Below are positions 1 to 7,225 of a DNA stretch of 48,985 bases, piece after piece. Each line of letters begins with the position of its first letter. Positions within the stretch are counted from its first letter, which is position 1. Under the pieces are notes generated by a model. It saw nothing but the letters and a program-made list of their open reading frames with translations, was not told where the DNA came from and made no database searches. The DNA comes from [Clostridium] aerotolerans DSM 5434 (lineage in GTDB: Bacteria; Bacillota; Clostridia; Lachnospirales; Lachnospiraceae), in assembly GCF_000687555.1 (NCBI RefSeq), contig NZ_JHWJ01000022.1:1-48985 (forward strand), read 5' to 3'. The position numbers and the translations under genes are program-made.

Positions 1-372
1 GTTTTAGTTAAACTGCGCCTTTTTTAGTGGATAAAAGTACCGTTTTTGACTGTATAGAATGAAATAGATTTAATATTGGGAAGATTGTGTAGATGAAAAA
101 TAAACACATTGAAAAATAGGAATATGACTTAACATAATAGAATTAAAAATAATGTCTCCTTTATCATTCCAGTTAGAATGATTTATAATGTATTTTTGTT
201 TAGATGTCATTAATGAGTATTACCATCATTATAATCATTTTTAGAAATATTTCCATAGTAATTTTATAAATAAATATTAGGTTTTCATAAAAAGAAATTG
301 GCTAAAAAAGGCAACGCTCAGATAGACTGACCGCCGCCTTTTTTAGCCATTGTTTCTATATATAATTATTTA
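1..372. other. AT-rich intergenic region with no supported gene
   Basis: No open frame here has both a convincing ribosome binding site and a useful length. The stretch is very AT-rich. Visible signals are a short inverted repeat ATCATTC / GAATGAT at 163-169 and 176-182, and the terminator-like hairpin at 300-348 that closes the leftward operon to its right. A TTGACT at 45-50 followed by TTAATA might be a promoter, but nothing recognisable follows it. Confidence 0.6.
300..348 (-). terminator. Bidirectional hairpin terminator of the methyltransferase operon
   Basis: The perfect 13-bp inverted repeat GGCTAAAAAAGGC (300-312) and GCCTTTTTTAGCC (336-348) lies 24 bases beyond the stop codon of the leftward methyltransferase gene. 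The A/T-rich outer stem supplies a U-tract on either strand, so it could end transcription from both sides. Assignment as a terminator is inference from position and shape. Confidence 0.6.
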
Positions 373-957
373 TTACGAAAACATATAAACTGCATTAAAA
401 CGGTCCTTACGGTAGGGGTCATAAAAACCGTCGCTGATATCCCAACCTTTAAAATCATCCTTTACATATAACAGATGCTCATCCCTGTGGGAACGCATGG
501 GGATTTCTCCGATTAACACACCTTTTTTAGCCACTCGTAACAGCTCTTCGGTGGCAGCCTTGGCATATTCCTTGTTATCAAAATAGAGATAGACGCCATA
601 GCAGATGACTTTATCAAAGGATTTATCCTTAAAAGGCAGGTTGGCAGCCTCTCCGGTAAGGACAGAGTGATTCAGGATTTCAATATGCTTTTTAACAAGA
701 GTGGGGGAGTAATCAATGCCCACATAATCGCAGTCTAAGTACTGGGCAAGTGCTCCGGCTCCGCAGCCTACCTCTAACACCTTATCTTCCTTACGGATAT
801 CCAGTCTTTTTATAACCTGTTTTGCCACTTCTTCCATATCAACCTGGGTTGCCTCGTATCCGTCATAGGCAAGTAAATCGGTTACGGTGCTGTCTGCATT
901 GCCCTTCCGGGTCCAGATCTGTTTCCAGGTTTCTTTGTTTGTTTCCATTGTATTCAT
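373..957 (-). CDS. Class I SAM-dependent methyltransferase
   Basis: A 194-residue Rossmann-fold methyltransferase. The S-adenosylmethionine-binding motif VLEVGCGAG lies near residues 58-66, followed by an acidic strand end (YVGIDYS) and a FDKVICYGVYLYF segment equivalent to motif IV. The substrate cannot be read from the sequence. An ATG at 975 overlaps the upstream stop codon as TAATG, but AAGGAGG at 972-966 would then lie inside the coding region; it sits 8 bases before the ATG at 957, so 957 is preferred. The gene is translationally close to the nucleotidyltransferase/aminotransferase fusion and probably acts on a product of that enzyme (inference). Confidence 0.8.
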   Translation of the reverse strand: MNTMETNKETWKQIWTRKGNADSTVTDLLAYDGYEATQVDMEEVAKQVIKRLDIRKEDKVLEVGCGAGALAQYLDCDYVGIDYSPTLVKKHIEILNHSVLTGEAANLPFKDKSFDKVICYGVYLYFDNKEYAKAATEELLRVAKKGVLIGEIPMRSHRDEHLLYVKDDFKGWDISDGFYDPYRKDRFNAVYMFS

Positions 958-974
958 GTTTGTTGCCTCCTTCA

Positions 975-2783
975 TTATCGCAATATATGTTTCAGCGCAT
1001 CAGCCAGCCGCTTATTATCCTCTTTTGTGCGGATTGCAATGCGTATGAACTCTCTACCTTCCATGCCTGACTTGTGGGATAAGTCCTTTACTAAGATGTT
1101 ATAGCGGTTTAACAAAAGCTCTGAAATCTGAGAAGCAGAACAGCCGTCTGTGATCTCGCAGAGTATAAAATTTGCTTCCGAGGGATAAAGCTTTAGCTGA
1201 CGGATGGAACGGAGCTCCTCATACATCAGGGTCCTTGTTTCCTTGAACTTCCGTAAAGCTTCCTTGTAATCGGACTGGTACTTTTCAAAAATCTGTAAAA
1301 AGTATTCCGCCAGGGAATTGATATTCCATACTGGCAGTTCCTTTCTCACAAGACCAGTGACAGACGGATCGCTGCAGGCCAGGATGCCAAGGCGCAGGCC
1401 GGGCACCCCATAGGATTTAGAGATACTTTTAATCAGAACCAGATTTGGATAAGCATCCAGGATATCCTGATTCATTAAGGAAGGATCATCTTCCGCGGAA
1501 GAAAAATCAAGGAAGGATTCATCCAGAATTAAATAGGTACTTTTCTCTGCACAGAAATCCAGGAGAGAGATAACATCGTCTTTTTTTATGTAATTCCCCG
1601 TAGGATTTTCCGGATTTACCAGTACAAGAGCATCAATTTCCTTGTCTTTGTAAAACTCCATAAGATCCTTCACGGTATAGGAAAAATCAGGAGTGGTGAC
1701 CGTAAAAGGAATGGGGAGCCGGGCGCAGTTGCCATACTCTTCAAAGGAAGGCTTTATAATGCCCACCCCATTTTGAAAGGAACGGAGGAGGGGCTTGATA
1801 AGTTCTGCGGCACCATTTCCAGTCAGTACATGCTCTCTGTTAAGTCCCAGGGACTTGGCAGCCAAAAGATTGTTGACCTCCAGACCGGAAGGGTAGCTTG
1901 TGCACAAGGCTTCAAAGCTGGCTTTTATTTCCCCCATGAGACGGCTGTTAGGAAAGTATGGATTCACCAGATAACAAAAATCAAGAAGGCCCGGATACCG
2001 CCAGAAGCCGCCGTACCGGCTGGAAATCCTGGAGAGCCTGCTTTGGGAATCTGTAAAAATTGATTCCGCAATGTCCAGATCCTGCTCGTCGTCGATCTCA
2101 TACCAGAATCCATTTTCCAGACGGGTGGCTTTTAAGTCGTGATCGTCCAGTAAGGAAATGACCTTTAATACCTGCTCGTAATACTCGTTATTTCCCAGTG
2201 CCTTGCTGTAGGCTTCTAAAAATGGGACGTAATGAGTTTCTGAAAAGCTTTTGCTGAACTTATAAATGTTGACTGTTTTATAATAGGAATGAATGTCTTC
2301 AAACCGGAAATCTTTTCTCGTTAAGAACTTTGTAATGTTATCCTGTTGATCCAGAAGAACTACAGTTCCGTCCATCCAGCTTTCAAAGGGAGCCACCAGC
2401 GCCAGGTTAGGATAAGGATTATGTACAATCTGAGTCAGGACCTCCTGTTCAAAAATCAGGTCGGATTCCAGTAAAATGGTATCATCGTGAAGAAGATGTT
2501 CCTTTGCCAGATACAGGGAATAAATGTTATTGGTGGTCTGATACACCGGATTATCAATAAAGATAATTGGGGTATGAAGGGATAAAGAAGCAGTAAAGGA
2601 TTTTAAAGTCTCACCCTCATGTCCAGTCACCAGGATAATCCGGTCCAGGTGATAGTGATCCAGCTGCTTTAACATGCGTTCGATTAAGGGTACCTGGTTT
2701 ACTAAAACCATACATTTGGGCTGATGCTCCGTCAGCTTTTTTAAACGCCGTCCCATTCCGGCGGCCAGAATGATAGCCTGCAT
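975..2783 (-). CDS. Nucleotidyltransferase / PLP-dependent aminotransferase fusion protein
   Basis: A 602-residue two-domain enzyme. Residues 1 to about 235 form a sugar-phosphate/choline-phosphate-type nucleotidyltransferase with the signature LAAGMGRRLKKLT, the conserved PKCM stretch and an acidic metal site (LESDLIF), most like LicC/PntC cytidylyltransferases. Residues from about 245 on are a fold-type I PLP enzyme of the HisC/CobD group, with NPENPTGNY, LDESFLDF and the Schiff-base lysine K456 in SISKSYG; an arginine near the C-terminus would bind the substrate carboxylate. By analogy the enzyme would make an amino-phosph(on)ate alcohol and activate it with CTP for cell-surface decoration, but no PepM or LicD gene is in the window. 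A consensus promoter lies at 2831-2859 and AAGGAGA precedes the start. Confidence 0.8.
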   Translation of the reverse strand: MQAIILAAGMGRRLKKLTEHQPKCMVLVNQVPLIERMLKQLDHYHLDRIILVTGHEGETLKSFTASLSLHTPIIFIDNPVYQTTNNIYSLYLAKEHLLHDDTILLESDLIFEQEVLTQIVHNPYPNLALVAPFESWMDGTVVLLDQQDNITKFLTRKDFRFEDIHSYYKTVNIYKFSKSFSETHYVPFLEAYSKALGNNEYYEQVLKVISLLDDHDLKATRLENGFWYEIDDEQDLDIAESIFTDSQSRLSRISSRYGGFWRYPGLLDFCYLVNPYFPNSRLMGEIKASFEALCTSYPSGLEVNNLLAAKSLGLNREHVLTGNGAAELIKPLLRSFQNGVGIIKPSFEEYGNCARLPIPFTVTTPDFSYTVKDLMEFYKDKEIDALVLVNPENPTGNYIKKDDVISLLDFCAEKSTYLILDESFLDFSSAEDDPSLMNQDILDAYPNLVLIKSISKSYGVPGLRLGILACSDPSVTGLVRKELPVWNINSLAEYFLQIFEKYQSDYKEALRKFKETRTLMYEELRSIRQLKLYPSEANFILCEITDGCSASQISELLLNRYNILVKDLSHKSGMEGREFIRIAIRTKEDNKRLADALKHILR

Positions 2784-2830
2784 AACAATCTCCTTTGTTC
2801 AAAAATATAATAAAAACTTAATTTATGAAC

Positions 2831-2859
2831 ATGATAACAGGTTTTTCCAGAGCTGTCAA
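2831..2859 (-). promoter_or_regulatory. Promoter of the leftward nucleotidyltransferase operon
   Basis: Read on the minus strand, TTGACA (2859-2854) is followed after exactly 17 bases by TATCAT (2836-2831), 48 bases upstream of the ATG at 2783. It is divergent from, and does not overlap, the zur promoter at 2916-2943. Confidence 0.75.
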
Positions 2860-2915
2860 TGGGAGAAAAACAAATCCGGGAGAAATTTTATCACTTCTTA
2901 TAAAAAGAAAGAACC

Positions 2916-2943
2916 TTGACAGGGAATAGATACGTGTTATAAT
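2916..2943 (+). promoter_or_regulatory. Promoter of the zinc-uptake operon
   Basis: TTGACA (2916-2921) and TATAAT (2938-2943) are both perfect consensus hexamers separated by 16 bases, 38 bases before the Fur-family start codon. No other promoter of this quality is seen before the terminator at 10769, so the whole zinc operon may start here. I could not recognise a convincing Zur/Fur box; the downstream stretch 2948-2966 has only a weak GAAA...TTTC dyad. Confidence 0.8.
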
Positions 2944-2981
2944 ATGAAAATGATTTCTGATTTCGAAAACGGGGGTATTAT

Positions 2982-3386
2982 ATGGCAGAGAGAGGAAGAT
3001 ACCGGACAAAACAGCAGGAGATTATTCTCAACTGTTTAAAAAAACAAAAGGAGCTGTTCTGTACGGTGGAACAATTTATGGAATATCTTCACCGTGATGG
3101 GATCCATGTGGGACAAACAACGGTATATCGGGCATTGGAACGCCTTACGGAAGATGGAGTCGTGGTTAAGATTCCATCGGTAGACGGTTCCAAAGCACAA
3201 TTTCGGTACATCGGTGACGAAATATATGGCAACGTAGGTAAGCTGGTATGCTTAAAATGCGGAGGAATCATTCCACTGGAATGCTCCAGACTTGACGCAT
3301 TTTATGAGCATATTCACGAGGAACATGGCTTTCAGCTGGATCAGCACCATATGGTGCTATACGGCTATTGCAGCCAGTGTCAGTAA
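2982..3386 (+). CDS. zur: Fur-family metalloregulator, probably zinc repressor Zur
   Basis: A 134-residue Fur-family repressor. The N-terminal winged helix includes GQTTVYRALERLTEDGVV, and the C-terminal dimerisation half has two CxxC pairs (CLKCG near residue 89 and the terminal CSQC) that in this family form the structural zinc site, plus a His/Glu-rich stretch around EHIHEEH for sensing. Family members block transcription when loaded with metal. Zinc rather than iron is inferred from the downstream znuABC-like genes and two COG0523 proteins. It is the first gene of the operon, so it probably autoregulates. The length is normal for Zur/PerR proteins. Confidence 0.85.
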   Translation: MAERGRYRTKQQEIILNCLKKQKELFCTVEQFMEYLHRDGIHVGQTTVYRALERLTEDGVVVKIPSVDGSKAQFRYIGDEIYGNVGKLVCLKCGGIIPLECSRLDAFYEHIHEEHGFQLDQHHMVLYGYCSQCQ

Positions 3387-3414
3387 TGGAAAGGGATAGG
3401 AAAGGAGATGGGCA

Positions 3415-3726
3415 ATGAAATTTTTCAGGAACCACAGGCATAATGTTTCTATGCTTCTTGCCATTTTCGTAGCACTGACTCTTTTATCCTCCTCCTTTTT
3501 TGTTCTTACCCGTTTTAGCCATGACTGTACAGGGCAGGGCTGTATCGTCTGTACGGAAATAAAAACGTGCATTCGTACCCTCCACTTGCTAACGCAGGCA
3601 TTGGGGAGCGGAGCTATTCTCACGTTTGCAGTTATTTTTGTGAAAAATCAGCTGAGAACATATGAAGCTGGAAGATTAAGTGCCGGGACATCACTGGTGG
3701 GATTAAAGGTCCGTTTGAATCGTTGA
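3415..3726 (+). CDS. Small two-helix membrane protein with a cysteine cluster
   Basis: A 103-residue protein of no family I recognise. It has a basic start, a hydrophobic helix at about residues 10-31, an extracytoplasmic-looking loop with cysteines spaced DCTGQGCIVC and a further TC, then a second hydrophobic helix at about 62-77 and a basic tail. AAAGGAG lies 7 bases before the ATG, and the gene starts 28 bases after the Fur-family stop codon, so translation and operon membership are well supported. The Cys-rich loop between helices might bind zinc or another metal; this is inference from context only. Confidence 0.7.
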   Translation: MKFFRNHRHNVSMLLAIFVALTLLSSSFFVLTRFSHDCTGQGCIVCTEIKTCIRTLHLLTQALGSGAILTFAVIFVKNQLRTYEAGRLSAGTSLVGLKVRLNR

Positions 3727-3787
3727 TTGTTTCTCTTTTCTATTCGAATGAAGCGGTTCAGAATTTATGATAAAGACGGAGGAAATG

Positions 3788-4735
3788 ATGAAAAAATATA
3801 GAACAAGGGCCAGACGAATCATGGCTTTAGCTGCCCTTTCTTTAACTATAATACTTACTGGCTGTGCGGGAAAAAAGGAAGCTGCTGGGGATAAATTAAA
3901 CGTAATGACCAGCTTTTACCCGGTTTATGACTTTACCTTAAAGGTAGGCGGAGATAAGGTAAATGTAAAAAACATGGTTCCTGCGGGCACAGAGCCCCAT
4001 GAGTGGGAGCCGGGAACCCGTGATATAGCGAGTCTGGAAGAATCCAATGTATTTATTTACAGCGGTGCCGGAATGGAGCATTGGACGGAAGATGTTTTAA
4101 AAAGTCTTAGCAATAAGAACCTTATCGTCGTGGAGGCTTCCAGTGGTATTACATTAAAGGAAGGCCACGAAGAAGAGGATGGCCACAAAGAAGAAGATGA
4201 CCATGATCATGGAGAATTTGATCCTCATGTATGGCTGGACCCGAAAAATGCAAAAAAGGAAATGGAAAACATTAAAAATGGACTCGTAAATGCGGATCCG
4301 GAGAACAAGGATTATTACGAGGCTAACTATAAGATATACGCAGAGAAGTTCGATCAGCTGGATCAGTCCTTTCAGGAGACCTTAGCACCTCTTCCCAACA
4401 AATCCATCGTAGTTTCCCATGAAGCCTACGGGTATTTATGTTCTGCCTACGGTCTGACCCAGGTGGGAATTGAAGGACTGACACCGGATTCAGAGCCGGA
4501 TCCGGCCAGAATGGCAGAGGTCATTGACTATGTCCGGGATAATAAGGTTAAGACAATCTTTTTTGAGGAGCTGGTAAGCCCTAAGGTGGCTGAAGCCATT
4601 GCCAAAGAGACCGGGGCGAAGACGGCGGTACTCAGTCCGGTGGAGGGACTTAGCGACAAAGAACTAAATGCAGGAGAGGATTATTTTTCTGTTATGGAAA
4701 AAAACCTTGCTGCTTTAAAGGAAGCACTTGAATAA
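3788..4735 (+). CDS. znuA: Zinc ABC transporter substrate-binding lipoprotein ZnuA
   Basis: Cluster A-I metal-binding lipoprotein. The signal peptide ends in lipobox LTGC, giving a membrane-anchored extracellular receptor. Family metal ligands are visible as His in GTEPHEWEP, His in FDPHVWLDP, His in VVSHEAYGY and an acidic residue in FFEELVSP. A His/Asp/Glu-rich loop (HEEEDGHKEEDDHDHG) between the first two ligands is typical of zinc rather than manganese receptors. The frame is open from ATG 3767, but GGAGG at 3778-3782 lies inside that version and sits 5 bases before ATG 3788, which also gives a normal lipoprotein signal, so 3788 is preferred (315 residues). Confidence 0.9.
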   Translation: MKKYRTRARRIMALAALSLTIILTGCAGKKEAAGDKLNVMTSFYPVYDFTLKVGGDKVNVKNMVPAGTEPHEWEPGTRDIASLEESNVFIYSGAGMEHWTEDVLKSLSNKNLIVVEASSGITLKEGHEEEDGHKEEDDHDHGEFDPHVWLDPKNAKKEMENIKNGLVNADPENKDYYEANYKIYAEKFDQLDQSFQETLAPLPNKSIVVSHEAYGYLCSAYGLTQVGIEGLTPDSEPDPARMAEVIDYVRDNKVKTIFFEELVSPKVAEAIAKETGAKTAVLSPVEGLSDKELNAGEDYFSVMEKNLAALKEALE

Positions 4736-4756
4736 CAAGGGACAGGAGTAAGAATT

Positions 4757-5464
4757 GTGAACGCGATTGAAATAAAGGGCTTGACCTTTTCCTATGGAAA
4801 TACACCGGTATTAAAAGGAGCAGATCTTTCAGTTCCCAAGGGCCGGTTTGCCGCTTTGATCGGAGCCAATGGAGCCGGAAAAAGCACACTGATTAAAATG
4901 CTGTTGGGAGAACTGCCCTTAACCGGGGAAAATGGCTCCATAGAGCTTATGGGCCAGGAGCTGAAACAGTTTGACGGCTTTAGCCAGGTAGGCTATGTTC
5001 CCCAGAATGGAATGGCGAGTTATAAGGATTTCCCGGCATCAGTGGAGGAGATCGTCCAGGCAAATTTATATTCCAGAATCGGCTTATTCCGCTTTGGCGG
5101 AAAAAAGGAAAAGGAACTGGTGCATCAGGCATTATGTCAGGTAGGAATGGAGCCATTTGGAAAGCGGCTCATTGGAAAGCTTTCCGGGGGCCAGCAGCAG
5201 AGGGTCCTCCTTGCCCGCGCCCTGGTAAACCATCCAAAGCTTTTAATTCTTGATGAGCCGACCTCCGGAGTGGATAAGGAAAACACGGAAGAGTTCTACC
5301 GTCTCATCAAGAAATTCAATCGCGAAGACGGGGTGACTGTTTTTATGGTCACCCATGACAGAAACTGTTTATCAGAGCTTGCAGACGATGTCTTCCAGCT
5401 TCATGATGGTATGATGATACGGATTGACCATGAGAGGAAAGGTGAATGTGATGGAGATATTTAG
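4757..5464 (+). CDS. znuC: Zinc ABC transporter ATP-binding protein ZnuC
   Basis: A 235-residue ABC ATPase. Walker A is GANGAGKST near residue 37, the Q-loop is YVPQNG, the signature is LSGGQQQR, Walker B is LLILDEPT and the switch histidine is in MVTHD. It is most like the ZnuC/MntA metal-import ATPases and is bracketed by a zinc receptor and a cluster A-I permease. The start is GTG, with AGGAG 8 bases before it. Its 3' end overlaps the permease gene by 14 bases, suggesting translational coupling. Confidence 0.9.
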   Translation: MNAIEIKGLTFSYGNTPVLKGADLSVPKGRFAALIGANGAGKSTLIKMLLGELPLTGENGSIELMGQELKQFDGFSQVGYVPQNGMASYKDFPASVEEIVQANLYSRIGLFRFGGKKEKELVHQALCQVGMEPFGKRLIGKLSGGQQQRVLLARALVNHPKLLILDEPTSGVDKENTEEFYRLIKKFNREDGVTVFMVTHDRNCLSELADDVFQLHDGMMIRIDHERKGECDGDI

Positions 5465-6257
5465 TTACGGATTTATGCAGCGGGCATTCCTCGTGGGAAT
5501 TTTGCTTGCTACCGTAATTCCATGCATCGGTGTCGTGATTGTACTAAAACGATTGTCCATGATCGGAGACGCCCTTTCCCATACCTCTCTTGCCGGAGTA
5601 GCAGCAGGTCTGATTCTTGGAGTTAATCCTGTAGCCACGGCAGCAGCAGCCTGTATGATTGCGGCCTTTGGAATCGAGGCGATTCGCAGAAAGCTGCCTC
5701 GCTATTCTGAGATGTCCATAGCCATTATGATGTCTGCCGGAATCGGACTTGCGGGAGTTTTGTCTGGGTTTGTTAAAAATTCTGCAAACTTTAACAGCTT
5801 TCTTTTTGGCAGTATTGTAGCAATCAGTGATATGGAAATGTTTCTTGTTATAGGTGTTTCCATGGTGGTTCTTCTCGTATTTCTGCTTTTATATAAGGAG
5901 CTTTTTTATATTGCCCTGGATGAACGAAGCGCAAGGCTTGCAGGGGTGCCGGTAAAGCAGGTGAATTTTATCTTTACCATACTGACTGCGGCTACAGTTT
6001 CCGTTGCGGCCAGGACCGTAGGAGCACTGATCGTGTCTTCCATGATGGTGATTCCTGTGGCATGTGCCATGCAGTTTGGGAAAAATTATAAGCAGACGGT
6101 TATCTATGCAGTCAGCTTTGACGTAGCGTTTATGATCGCAGGGCTGTTTTTTGCCTATTATTTTGGATTGAAGCCAGGAGGGACCATTGTTCTGGTGGGA
6201 GTTATTTCCCTTTTATTTATGTTTGCCGGAAAGAAGGTATTCGGAGGGAAGGGGTAA
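5451..6257 (+). CDS. znuB: Zinc ABC transporter permease ZnuB
   Basis: A 268-residue polytopic membrane protein of the ABC-3 family with seven or eight hydrophobic segments. It has the family's conserved stretches GDALSHTSLAGVAAG near the start and AARTVGALIVSSMMVIP in the second half. It forms the channel with ZnuC and receives zinc from ZnuA. The frame is open from a TTG at 5424, but ATG 5451, preceded by AGGAAAGG at 5435-5442 and overlapping the ZnuC stop, fits the family length better. Confidence 0.9.
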   Translation: MEIFSYGFMQRAFLVGILLATVIPCIGVVIVLKRLSMIGDALSHTSLAGVAAGLILGVNPVATAAAACMIAAFGIEAIRRKLPRYSEMSIAIMMSAGIGLAGVLSGFVKNSANFNSFLFGSIVAISDMEMFLVIGVSMVVLLVFLLLYKELFYIALDERSARLAGVPVKQVNFIFTILTAATVSVAARTVGALIVSSMMVIPVACAMQFGKNYKQTVIYAVSFDVAFMIAGLFFAYYFGLKPGGTIVLVGVISLLFMFAGKKVFGGKG

Positions 6258-6279
6258 CTGGCAGTAAGGAGTAAATAAG

Positions 6280-7224
6280 ATGACAGATCTTTATATTATA
6301 TCTGGCTTTTTGGGAGCAGGAAAGACAACGTTGATACAGACGATGGCTTCTTCTGTTTTCCAGGGGCAGAAAATTGTGGTCATTGAAAATGATTTTGGTG
6401 AAGCTGGCATTGACGCCAGCTTTTTAACAAGCTGTGAGATTACGGTCACCAGTATGAATGCAGGCTGTATCTGCTGCAGCATGTCAGGAGATTTTTATAA
6501 AGCCATAGGACAGATTGTAAAGGAATACCAGCCGGATGTCATACTGGTTGAACCATCTGGAGTCGGCAAGCTTTCGGATATTGTGAAGGCATGCTTAAAG
6601 CAGAAGGAGCTTGTGGAGATAAAACGCTGTATCACCGTAGTAGACATCAGAACGTTTGATAAATATAGAGAAAATTACGGAGAATTTTTTGTGGATCAGA
6701 TTCGTTACGGAGATCTGATTTTAATCAGCCATTTAGAGGGTAAGTCTGGGGAAATTGAAGAGACCTTGAGAAAAATAAGAGAATGCAACCAGGAGGCAAG
6801 GATCGAGGCTGATTTCTGGGACAGCATTCCAGCAGAGGTATTTCGGACTGGTGAGAGGGTAGAAGCAGTGAAGGAGCTTTATGAAGAGTCTTTAAAGACT
6901 CCAAAGATATCTCATTTACTGAGCGCAGTTTCCTCCCCATTTCGTTTTGCCAGAGAGGTGTTTTCTTCTGTTACCTTAACATGTGATGACAGCCTTACAA
7001 AAGAAGAACTGAGGCTCAAACTGGAGCATGTGATTCAACAAGCAGACGGCATGATTCTCCGGGGAAAAGGAATTGTAGGCTGCAACGAGGGGAATTTCTT
7101 ATTCCATTACATACCGGGAAAGTTTCAACTGGAGCCCAGTCAGGCGGAGGGGAATAAAATCTGCTTTATTGGAACAGGGATTAAAAAAGAACAAATAAAA
7201 TCGTTATTTGAAGGGAAACTATAA
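6280..7224 (+). CDS. COG0523-family (CobW/ZigA-like) GTPase, zinc-responsive
   Basis: A 314-residue member of the COG0523 metal-chaperone GTPases. It has the P-loop GFLGAGKTT, the ENDFGEAGID switch region, the hallmark CxCC metal site at C63-I-C65-C66 (GCICCS), and a Walker B-like VEPSGVG. The canonical guanine-specificity motif NKxD is not present where expected after DLILI; the sequence there reads SHLE, so base specificity or GTPase function may be altered. Family members handle zinc under starvation or serve metal-centre assembly. AAGGAG lies 7 bases before the ATG. The gene is 22 bases behind znuB and close to the permease fusion, so it is part of the zinc operon. Confidence 0.85.
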   Translation: MTDLYIISGFLGAGKTTLIQTMASSVFQGQKIVVIENDFGEAGIDASFLTSCEITVTSMNAGCICCSMSGDFYKAIGQIVKEYQPDVILVEPSGVGKLSDIVKACLKQKELVEIKRCITVVDIRTFDKYRENYGEFFVDQIRYGDLILISHLEGKSGEIEETLRKIRECNQEARIEADFWDSIPAEVFRTGERVEAVKELYEESLKTPKISHLLSAVSSPFRFAREVFSSVTLTCDDSLTKEELRLKLEHVIQQADGMILRGKGIVGCNEGNFLFHYIPGKFQLEPSQAEGNKICFIGTGIKKEQIKSLFEGKL

Positions 7225-7225
7225 T

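Noticed and set aside
2944-2975. Zur/Fur box before the Fur-family gene
   Set aside because: Only GAAA...TTTC ends of a 19-bp dyad pair; the inner bases mismatch, so the site is too weak to annotate despite the expected position.
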